Positions 6,009 to 11,527 of a stretch of 11,527 bases of DNA are shown here, piece by piece (the stretch's first letter is position 1; each line of letters starts with the position of its first letter). The translations under genes were made by a program, and so were the position numbers. Under the pieces are notes generated by a model. It was not told the origin of the DNA. It saw only the letters and a list, made by a program, of their open reading frames with translations, and did not search any database. The stretch is from CAZBQG01 sp964493945 (lineage in GTDB: Bacteria > Pseudomonadota > Alphaproteobacteria > Rhodospirillales > UBA2165). The DNA lies in contig CAZBQG010000141.1 in the NCBI GenBank assembly GCA_964493945.1, positions 1 to 11,527 of the forward strand. Direction: 5' to 3'.

Positions 6009-6548
6009 TTGGAGGGCCGAATCATTCCCCAGCCATTTGGTGAGGGTGAACGCAGACGTTTTCGTTCTCTTTTGGAACTGGCCAATGGCAGCCAGTTTGA
6101 AGGAGAGCGCCAAAACGCCCTGGCGGCGGCGAAACGACTTGCCAGGCGTCACGGTATGAGTATGGAAGAAGCGGTTCAGTTCACCCAACCTCAATCCAGC
6201 CCGCCTCAACCGGCAAGCCAGCCGGAACATACAGCCAGGACCTATGATTTCGACCGCTTCCGGAGAACGGCGGTCACCCTGGAGGATATTCTGGGGGCCA
6301 AAAAGAAGCGCAACGAAGCCATGGAGCGGGCCCGCGAAAGAGGGCTGGATAAGGATGAGAAACCAAAAGCCGGCAAAAACAACGCTACCATCCGGCCAAA
6401 AAAGAACGGCGCCCGGCGAAACCCGGAGATTCACGCTAAGGTCCTGCTGAGCGAGACATCCCTGCCATTCCGCGAGATCGCCGATATAACCGGCTTGGAT
6501 TTCTATAGGGTAGTGGGGTTAAAATTAAAACTGCGTAACGCAGCCTAA
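6009..6548 (+). CDS. DUF2786-like protein with C-terminal helix-turn-helix-like segment
   Basis: A protein of about 179 residues. Residues 8-50 (RRFRSLLELANGSQFEGERQ, then NALAAAKRLARRHGMS) follow the DUF2786 pattern, a small helical domain found at the N-terminus of many bacterial and phage proteins of unknown role. A Pro/Gln-rich linker (about 58-75) and a strongly basic middle (about 97-140) follow. The C-terminus (LLSETSLPFREIADITGLDFYRVVGLKLKLR) has the shape of a helix-turn-helix, suggesting nucleic-acid binding. The start is uncertain: no ATG lies near the N-terminus, TTG at 6009 is the best available, and no clear ribosome binding site precedes it. The frame stays open back to 5964, so ATT at 6003 is another option. 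Function unknown; a regulator is plausible. Confidence 0.65.
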   Translation: MEGRIIPQPFGEGERRRFRSLLELANGSQFEGERQNALAAAKRLARRHGMSMEEAVQFTQPQSSPPQPASQPEHTARTYDFDRFRRTAVTLEDILGAKKKRNEAMERARERGLDKDEKPKAGKNNATIRPKKNGARRNPEIHAKVLLSETSLPFREIADITGLDFYRVVGLKLKLRNAA

Positions 6549-6638
6549 AAACGGGCCCAAATCCAAGCACGGCGCAGCCCCTCGCCATCCAGTTGCCCGG
6601 CGGCGCAATCGGCCCCGCGACTGATTGGGTTTCCCCAG

Positions 6639-6848
6639 TTAGTCTACGGCGACGAGATTCTCAGCAGACGTCCTGCCATCCTCACCAGCGACCAGTTCGA
6701 ACTCGACCTTCTGCCCTTCTCGCAGGGTATGCAGGCCAGCCCGCTCAACCGCTGAAATATGCACGAAGGCATCTTTTTCCTCACCTTCGGGCTGAATGAA
6801 GCCAAATCCCTTAGTCGGGTTGAACCATTTTACGGTACCAACAGTCAT
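6639..6848 (-). CDS. Cold-shock protein, CspA family
   Basis: A 69-residue single cold-shock domain that binds single-stranded RNA and DNA and acts as an RNA chaperone. It starts MTVGTVKWFNPTKGFGFIQP, with RNP1 KGFGFI at 13-18 and RNP2 FVHI at 28-31, and ends typically (GQKVEFEL, then SAENLVAV). Length and motifs are those of a complete member. The ribosome binding site is a purine run, GAGAGAGAAA, directly before the ATG. It is preceded by about 160 bases without a gene, suggesting its own promoter and a leader. Symbol withheld because such genomes carry several csp paralogues. Confidence 0.93.
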   Translation of the reverse strand: MTVGTVKWFNPTKGFGFIQPEGEEKDAFVHISAVERAGLHTLREGQKVEFELVAGEDGRTSAENLVAVD

Positions 6849-7007
6849 TTTCTCTCTCTAGCTCAGTTTCTCTTTTCAGCTCACTTTGAGGAGGATTTTT
6901 TTTAAGTGAATCCGTCCCTGTCAACATGACTATGTCGCGCTTGGCTTCGTTTGTCCACCCTAGAAGCGGAAAAAAATAAATAGTTCATCGAACCATTTAC
7001 TTGGCGG
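6849..7007 (-). promoter_or_regulatory. Leader and probable promoter region of the cold-shock gene
   Basis: This 159-base gap lies upstream of the cold-shock gene and downstream of an MFS gene on the same strand. It is AT-rich with A-tracts. On the minus strand there is a perfect -35 hexamer TTGACA at 6924-6919, but the sequence 13-17 bases on is only TTAAAAAAAA, a poor -10. A transcript from here would have a leader of roughly 40-60 bases. No other gene is seen in it. Confidence 0.35.
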
Positions 7008-8243
7008 CTATTCCACCTCAAGGACCGCCCGGACCCGGCCTAGCCTGCGGGCCAGCCAGATGAGCAAAAAAAGCGTCACCACGGAGGCGCCCAGGACCGC
7101 CGTTTGAACGCCGGTCACCTCGGCTACCCAGCCCAGGAGGAGAACGCCCAAAGCCGGGAATCCCATGGCCATGGCCGTGCTCAGGCTGATTACCCGGCCC
7201 CGCACCTCCTGGTCGACGGCGTGCTGGGTCAGGCTTTGGTTGCTGACGGCGGCGGCCAGCAGGAAAAATCCGGTGGCGAACATGCAGACTAGAGCCAGCC
7301 AGAAAATATCGCTCAGTGAGAAAAGCACTAAAAAACCCGCGGTTGCGAAAATGGAAGCAATCATGATCCGCACCAGGCCCGTCACTTTGCCCCGGCCGGA
7401 TAACCACACCCCGCTTACCAGGGCGCCGGCTCCGATGGCGCTGAGCATGGTGGCGTAACCCTCGGCGCCCCGGCCGAAGACCTCGGCTGAAAATCCAGGC
7501 AGCAAATCCGTATAGGGGCGCAAAAGCAGATGGGATGTCCCGGCCAGCATGAACAAAGACAGCATCCCCTTATGCCGCCTCACATAGGAAAGCCCCTCCA
7601 CGATGTCATCGAAAAGACCTTTTTGCGGGCCTTGGTGGGGTGCCGCCGGCGCCAGCCGGATGAGGGCGAAGCAAAGCAAATAAAAACAATAGCTCAGACC
7701 ATGAAATAAAAATGACCAGGAAATATCCAGGAATGCGTTGAACAGAGCGAAGACCCCGGGGCCGATGAAGGCGCCCGCATGAAAGGTGGTGGAATTGAGG
7801 GCGATGGCCGAAGAAAGCGTGCTCCTGTCGCTGATCAGGTCTGGAATAAGCGCGATGCGGGCCGGCAAATCAAAGGCGACGGCGGCCCCATGGGCTATGG
7901 TCGCCCCCAGGATCACATAGATATTGATCAGATCCGCGAAAGCCAGGGCCGCAAATGCCAATGAAATCAACCCATTGAAGGCCAGCGCGATCATGGCCAG
8001 GCGCTTCAGCCCCATGCGGTCGCCCAGGGCGCCTGCCAGAGGGGCCAGAAACACGGCGGGCGCCGTGCCGGCGAAGCCGATGATGCCCAGCCAGGTGGTG
8101 GATTCCGTAATTTTCCAGGTGAGCCAGCCGAGCGCCGCCCGGTAGACCCAGAAACCAAGGACCGAGGCGGCATTGCCGGCAAAATAGAGGCGGAAATTCC
8201 GATCCGCCAATACCCGCCCCGCACCACCCAGAAAACAGGACAT
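7008..8243 (-). CDS. MFS transporter, EntS/MFS_3-type exporter (second of tandem pair)
   Basis: A 411-residue, 12-helix inner-membrane transporter. The N-terminus (RNFRLYFAGNAASVLGFWVY, then RAALGWL) and the loop GALGDRMGLKR (motif A-like, about 71-81) match the MFS_3 group, which includes enterobactin exporter EntS and macrolide-efflux carriers. It is a close paralogue of the gene immediately upstream; both share FRLYFAGNA/YRLYFAGNA, STTWLG, FDLPAR, RPYTDLLPGFSAEVFGRGAE/RPYVDLLPGFSAQVFGQGAE and RGRVISLS. Start ATG 8243 lies 6 bases after the upstream stop, with AGGAGG about 11 bases before it inside the end of the upstream gene, so they form an operon. Probably exports a small hydrophobic compound; substrate unknown. 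Confidence 0.85.
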   Translation of the reverse strand: MSCFLGGAGRVLADRNFRLYFAGNAASVLGFWVYRAALGWLTWKITESTTWLGIIGFAGTAPAVFLAPLAGALGDRMGLKRLAMIALAFNGLISLAFAALAFADLINIYVILGATIAHGAAVAFDLPARIALIPDLISDRSTLSSAIALNSTTFHAGAFIGPGVFALFNAFLDISWSFLFHGLSYCFYLLCFALIRLAPAAPHQGPQKGLFDDIVEGLSYVRRHKGMLSLFMLAGTSHLLLRPYTDLLPGFSAEVFGRGAEGYATMLSAIGAGALVSGVWLSGRGKVTGLVRIMIASIFATAGFLVLFSLSDIFWLALVCMFATGFFLLAAAVSNQSLTQHAVDQEVRGRVISLSTAMAMGFPALGVLLLGWVAEVTGVQTAVLGASVVTLFLLIWLARRLGRVRAVLEVE

Positions 8244-8795
8244 ATGGGTTCAGCCCTCCTCTGGGTTGTCGATGCTTTCCAATCGCTGGGCATGGCTTTG
8301 CAATCTGGCGCGGAGCACCAGCCAGACACCCATAACCAGGAGCCCCGCCACCAGAACCGGTGCCTGGACGCCGGTGAAATCGGCGATGGTGCCCTGGATC
8401 AAGGCGCCCAGCGCCGGCAATCCAAGGGCGATGGCCATGGAAAGCGAGATGACCCGGCCGCGCATCGCCGGCCCGGCGGCATTTTGCACCAGGCTTTGGT
8501 TGGCTACCGCCTGGGTCATGAGGAAAAAACCAGTAAGGAACATGCAAACCAGGCCCAACCAGAAAATATCGGTCAAGGCAAAGACGAACAGCGCCGTGGC
8601 CGTGCCTGGAATGCCAAACGACATAATGCCAGCGAGCCCGGACATGCGTCCCCTGAGGGACAACCAAATACCGCTGAGCAAGGCGCCGAGACCGATGGTG
8701 CTGAGCATGGTTGCATAACCCTCTGCGCCCTGTCCAAAGACCTGGGCGGAAAATCCAGGGAGCAAATCCACATAAGGACGCAATAAAAGATGAAC
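7440..8795. repeat. Diverged direct repeat from MFS gene duplication
   Basis: The nucleotide sequence near 7440-7535 (CTGAGCATGGTGGCGTAACC and onward) recurs in recognisable form near 8700-8795 (CTGAGCATGGTTGCATAACC and onward), about 1,260 bases apart, one gene length. This is the best conserved stretch of the paralogous pair and covers the region around helix 7. It supports duplication rather than chance adjacency of two MFS genes. Confidence 0.6.
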
Positions 8796-9497
8796 CGCGC
8801 TGCCCAGCAGCAAAAGGGTCATAATACCCCTGTGGGCCAGGGTGAAACGTACGCCTTCGATCATGTCCGAAAAAAGGCCGGTGCTTTCCCGCTGGGTTTC
8901 TTCCATTCTCATGGAAGCCAGACAGAAGACATAGGTAAAATAACTGACCGCGTTCAGCGCGAAGGCCCAGGCGACATCCAACATTGCGTTGATGGCAGCG
9001 AACAGAACGGGCCCGATGAACATGCCCACATGGAACATGGTGGTGTTCAACGCGATGGCCATGGACAGATGGCGGCGCTGAACGATTTGTGGGACCAGGG
9101 CGGCACGGGCCGGCAAATCAAATCCGAAGGCGATGCCCATCACCAGGGTGGAGGCCAGAATGATCCAAATATTGATCAGCCCGGCAAAAGCCAAACCGGC
9201 GAAAACCGTGAGATTGACCCCATTGACGAAAAGGGCCCAGATGGCCACCCGGCGCACCCCGAACCGGTCCCCCAAGGCACCCGCGAAGGGCGCCACGATG
9301 ATCACGGGAATGGTTGCCGTAAAACCGATAACCCCGAGCCAGGTGGTTGAATGAGTGAGTTCCCAAGTCAGCCATCCAAGGGCCGTACGGTGCACCCAAA
9401 CCCCCAGAATGGAGAAAGCATTCCCGGCGAAATAAAGGCGGTAATTGCCTTTGCCCAGAATTTGCCAAATTTCGCCCAAGCCTGATGAAAGTGCCAT
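8250..9497 (-). CDS. MFS transporter, EntS/MFS_3-type exporter (first of tandem pair)
   Basis: A 415-residue, 12-helix membrane transporter of the same MFS_3 type as its downstream neighbour, with GALGDRFGVRR as the motif A-like loop. I start it at ATG 9497 (MALSSGLGEIW) because this aligns with the paralogue start and leaves only five to ten residues before the first amphipathic segment. A longer version beginning at TTG 9554 would add 19 unhelpful residues. No strong ribosome binding site precedes 9497. The two adjacent genes look like a tandem duplication that has diverged; they could be redundant exporters or two subunits of a heterodimer, but MFS carriers usually work alone. It faces away from the thioredoxin-fold gene across about 135 bases. 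Confidence 0.84.
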   Translation of the reverse strand: MALSSGLGEIWQILGKGNYRLYFAGNAFSILGVWVHRTALGWLTWELTHSTTWLGVIGFTATIPVIIVAPFAGALGDRFGVRRVAIWALFVNGVNLTVFAGLAFAGLINIWIILASTLVMGIAFGFDLPARAALVPQIVQRRHLSMAIALNTTMFHVGMFIGPVLFAAINAMLDVAWAFALNAVSYFTYVFCLASMRMEETQRESTGLFSDMIEGVRFTLAHRGIMTLLLLGSAVHLLLRPYVDLLPGFSAQVFGQGAEGYATMLSTIGLGALLSGIWLSLRGRMSGLAGIMSFGIPGTATALFVFALTDIFWLGLVCMFLTGFFLMTQAVANQSLVQNAAGPAMRGRVISLSMAIALGLPALGALIQGTIADFTGVQAPVLVAGLLVMGVWLVLRARLQSHAQRLESIDNPEEG

Positions 9498-9632
9498 GAT
9501 CCGCGATCGGTGTAGATGAGTTGCCCGGGTCTTGCGCCAAGGGCAGTATGGCAAGGTTAGCGCATTTTCCCTTCGAATGATATGCGCCTACGGCTTATAC
9601 TGATAAACGGGAATGGGGAACTGGGATCATGG
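9498..9632. promoter_or_regulatory. Divergent intergenic region between MFS pair and DsbA-like gene
   Basis: A 135-base spacer between outward-facing genes must hold promoters for both, but I find no convincing -35/-10 pair or palindrome. An ATG at 9582 in frame with the DsbA-like gene lies inside it and would shorten the spacer if used. Confidence 0.3.
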
Positions 9633-10307
9633 ATGGCTGAGGCTATGCGCATAGACGTTTTTTTCGACAGCATCTGCCCCTGGAGCTATGTCGCCATCCG
9701 CCGCCTGGAAGTGGCGCTTGATCAAAGCCCCCAGGGGAATTTGCATGTCAACTGGTCTCCTTTTTTGCTAAATCCCCAAATGCCGGCAGGCGGTGCCGGG
9801 CGGCAAAATTATCTGAGATCCAAATTCGGCGCATTAGAGCGGGTCAACCGCATGCTGGACAGGCTGGTCCATATGGGCCGCGAACTGGGTATTGAATTCG
9901 ATTTTGAGGCGATTAAACGCACGCCCAACACCATCGACGCCCACCGGCTGATCCGTTTCGCCGACCAGGAATATCTTGGCCGGGATGCGGTAATGGCGCT
10001 TTTCAAAGCTTTCTTTGAAAAAGGCCTGGATACGGGGGACCCGGAAGTGCTGCTGTCTATCGGGCGCAAACTGGAGCTTGATCTGGCGGCCTTGGAGAAT
10101 TATCTGGCGACGCCCATGGACATTGACAAAATTCTCGAACAATTCGGCTGGGCCCGTAGGCTGGGAATCAAAAGCGTGCCGTCCTTCATCTTCGCTGGCC
10201 GCTTTTCCATATCCGGGGCCCAGGAGCCGGCCATTTTCGCCCGCATGTTCGAAGTCGCCCAGGAAGGCCGCCAGGACCTATTGCGGGCGGAGAAGGAGCC
10301 GGTTTGA
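9633..10307 (+). CDS. DsbA-family/FrnE-like thioredoxin-fold oxidoreductase, CPWS active site
   Basis: A 224-residue protein of the DsbA-like FrnE/2-hydroxychromene-2-carboxylate isomerase group. The first strand, MRIDVFFDSICPWSYVAIRRLE, carries Cys15 in C-P-W-S. Typical FrnE relatives have CPWC, so the second active-site cysteine is replaced by Ser18 and the protein is monothiol. Other family marks are TPNTIDAHRL (about 97-106), the cis-proline in SVPSFIF (Pro183) and SGAQEP near 194. No signal peptide is present, so it is cytoplasmic. A role in thiol-disulfide exchange, glutathione-dependent isomerisation or dithiol-independent reduction is possible. I chose ATG 9633 (MAEAMRIDVFF), with GGGA 8 bases upstream; ATG 9582 would add 17 residues and ATG 9645 would remove four. 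Confidence 0.8.
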   Translation: MAEAMRIDVFFDSICPWSYVAIRRLEVALDQSPQGNLHVNWSPFLLNPQMPAGGAGRQNYLRSKFGALERVNRMLDRLVHMGRELGIEFDFEAIKRTPNTIDAHRLIRFADQEYLGRDAVMALFKAFFEKGLDTGDPEVLLSIGRKLELDLAALENYLATPMDIDKILEQFGWARRLGIKSVPSFIFAGRFSISGAQEPAIFARMFEVAQEGRQDLLRAEKEPV

Positions 10308-10314
10308 GAATTTT

Positions 10315-10335
10315 GGCCGCGGCCGCGCCGCGGCC
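10315..10335 (+). terminator. GC-rich hairpin after the DsbA-like gene
   Basis: An 8-bp perfect stem (GGCCGCGG with CCGCGGCC) and 5-base loop begins 8 bases after the stop codon, flanked by AATTTT on the left and CTTCCCTC on the right. A strong hairpin but with a weak T-tract, so it is a probable rather than certain terminator. Confidence 0.5.
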
Positions 10336-10487
10336 CTTCCCTCATTCCGGCGCAGGAGCATGTGAAGGAATCCCTCGGTTTGAAAAGTCAGGCCCAGCAC
10401 AACCCCGTTGCAAGTCCACCCCGGCAAAAACATAATTTCTGTTTAAGCGCGGTCCCCATCTCCGAAACGGTTTTCACGGGAGGACGG

Positions 10488-11081
10488 ATGACCAGAATAG
10501 GTTCCTGGATGGCGCGGCGAAGCTGGCTGAGTTTATGGTTGGCGCTGGGTTTATCTCTCGCCGTGAATGGCGGCTTTCTCATGCTGGCCGCCTACCGGTT
10601 GTCCATCATCCCGTTCCAGCCGATCTGTTGGGATGAACACAGGTCCTTTCCAATTGGCGTATCAGGAGGTCTTTATGGCCGTATGAAACCGGAATTCAGG
10701 AATACCGCGGAGAGAAATCTAAACGGTTCCTCCATGCGTTATGACAAGATTTTTGGAGATGTTATTGTTATCACTTTCGCTGATTGGTGGGAAGATTTTC
10801 ACACCTTTAAACTCAGTTATATCTCGATAGACCATATTGTCCAAAGACAGACCGGAATGCCGGTGGATGTCGCCATGAAATGGCTTTTTCCCTCTGAAAC
10901 TTACCATCTTCATAGATATAGCGCATCGGAGTGCGTAATCATGCGGCCCATCGCCATGATGCCGGACGGAGAGGAATTTTTCCGGCCCGAAGATGATCCG
11001 GTCTGGGAGGAGCGCCTTTCCCGCAAACCACCGAAAGGGTACGAGGATTGGAAAGTCCGCCTGGAGCAACGATCAAAATAA
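10488..11081 (+). CDS. Hypothetical membrane-anchored protein
   Basis: A 197-residue protein I do not recognise. Start ATG 10488 (MTRIGSWMARRSW) is chosen because GGGAGGA lies 6-7 bases upstream; the longer frame from 10362 would add 42 unlikely residues. A basic N-terminus precedes one hydrophobic helix (about residues 13-35, WLSLWLALGLSLAVNGGFLM and onward), so the protein is probably anchored in the inner membrane with the remaining 160 residues outside the cytoplasm. The soluble part is rich in Trp, Tyr and His, with only two cysteines (CWDEH and SECVIM). The middle of the gene (10620-10930) is clearly more AT-rich than the genes to its left, consistent with acquired DNA. It converges on the partial gene at the window end. 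Confidence 0.6.
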   Translation: MTRIGSWMARRSWLSLWLALGLSLAVNGGFLMLAAYRLSIIPFQPICWDEHRSFPIGVSGGLYGRMKPEFRNTAERNLNGSSMRYDKIFGDVIVITFADWWEDFHTFKLSYISIDHIVQRQTGMPVDVAMKWLFPSETYHLHRYSASECVIMRPIAMMPDGEEFFRPEDDPVWEERLSRKPPKGYEDWKVRLEQRSK

Positions 11082-11116
11082 GGCCGGAAAATACCCCCCG
11101 TCAGCCTGGCATTCGG

Positions 11117-11527
11117 TCAATCCGGGTCGATCCATTTCTTTTTGATAACGGTTCGCTTGTTACCATTTACGGCAATTTCAGCAACGAACTTCCGCTTCCA
11201 GACGGCACCCATATCGAACTCCTTGGCTCGGCCGCGTTTCAGCAAGGCCAGGGCACCACCCGCGAAGGGCTGTCCCAGTTGAAAATTATATTTGTCCTTT
11301 ATGGTCGAGGTAACAGTGCCAGTTAAATATTGGATGCCTCCTATCTGATGGACGGTAAAATTTCCGGCGGCGTTAATGTTCGTGTTACCAAAAGCTAAAG
11401 AAAATTCACGCTCGCCCGCCGACAATTGGGAATAAGTCCCGATTTTAGCGACCCATTTATCATTCATCCGGACCGCGCCGCCAGCAGATCCTTCATCCCA
11501 TGTAAGGTCAGGTGCGGTGTCCGCCTG
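11117..11527 (-). CDS. Hypothetical protein, C-terminal part (5' end beyond window)
   Basis: An open frame running from the window edge to a TGA at 11119-11117, at least 136 residues. The first visible ATG (11467) is unlikely to be the real start because the frame stays open upstream to the edge (ending ...SAGGAVR before that Met). Alternating hydrophobic residues (FSLAFGNTNI, NFTVHQIGGIQYLTGTV) suggest a beta-rich fold, followed by DKYNFQLGQPF and a Lys/Arg-rich tail. I cannot name the family. The pattern recalls C-terminal domains of large surface or polymorphic-toxin-like proteins, but that is only an impression. The gene is AT-richer than the main part of the window and converges with the membrane-anchored orphan, 35 bases apart. 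Confidence 0.5.
   Translation of the reverse strand, partial: QADTAPDLTWDEGSAGGAVRMNDKWVAKIGTYSQLSAGEREFSLAFGNTNINAAGNFTVHQIGGIQYLTGTVTSTIKDKYNFQLGQPFAGGALALLKRGRAKEFDMGAVWKRKFVAEIAVNGNKRTVIKKKWIDPD

Noticed and set aside
5892..6434. Minus-strand ORF of 180 codons opposite the DUF2786-like gene
   Set aside because: No recognisable domain; the opposite strand holds a DUF2786-like pattern and helix-turn-helix-like end. It stays a weak alternative because the plus-strand gene lacks an ATG.
1..11527. CRISPR arrays, tRNA or rRNA genes, riboswitches
   Set aside because: No regularly spaced direct repeats, no cloverleaf with CCA-type acceptor, no rRNA-like sequence and no riboswitch core I could recognise on either strand.

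Overview
This window looks like chromosomal DNA of an alphaproteobacterium, probably a free-living or marine type. That is an inference: codon use is GC-rich, the cold-shock protein, the DUF2786-like protein and the IS5-type transposase start all look alphaproteobacterial, and there are no rRNA or tRNA genes to confirm it. Most of the window is dense metabolic and transport coding. The last kilobase (about 10.6-11.5 kb) is visibly more AT-rich and carries proteins I do not recognise.

Layout. 94-1050 (-): ACMSD-type amidohydrolase, a metal-dependent hydrolase/decarboxylase. 1106-1282: an insertion scar holding the possible tail of a broken gene and the left end of an IS5-family element whose transposase stops after nine codons. 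1279-1482 (-): a small signal-peptide ORF, probably truncated. 1589-2041 (-): a BCP-type peroxiredoxin with an in-frame TGA exactly at the peroxidatic cysteine codon, followed by a perfect 7-bp hairpin placed and shaped like a bacterial SECIS. I read it as a selenocysteine peroxiredoxin, the main discovery here; ordinary gene calling would miss it. 2129-3358 (-): MFS transporter of the fosmidomycin-resistance type, overlapping by ATGA the end of a frameshifted hotdog-fold (HTD2/mesaconyl-CoA hydratase-like) gene at 3355-4202 (-). A 103-bp divergent promoter/operator region separates this from a UbiD-family prenyl-FMN decarboxylase (4306-5916, +).

6009-6548 (+) is a DUF2786-like protein with a C-terminal helix-turn-helix-like segment. 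6639-6848 (-) is a CspA-type cold-shock protein. 7008-8243 and 8250-9497 (-) are two tandem, clearly paralogous MFS exporters. 9633-10307 (+) is a DsbA/FrnE-like thioredoxin-fold protein with a CPWS active site. 10488-11081 (+) is a membrane-anchored orphan. 11117 to the window end (-) is the C-terminal part of an unrecognised protein.

How they may work together (inference): the amidohydrolase, the UbiD enzyme, the CoA-type hydratase and the MFS carrier suggest uptake and breakdown of an organic acid, with (de)carboxylation and hydration of a CoA ester. The selenoperoxiredoxin lies on the same strand just downstream of the hydratase-MFS pair and may share transcripts with it. The substrate cannot be read from the sequence.
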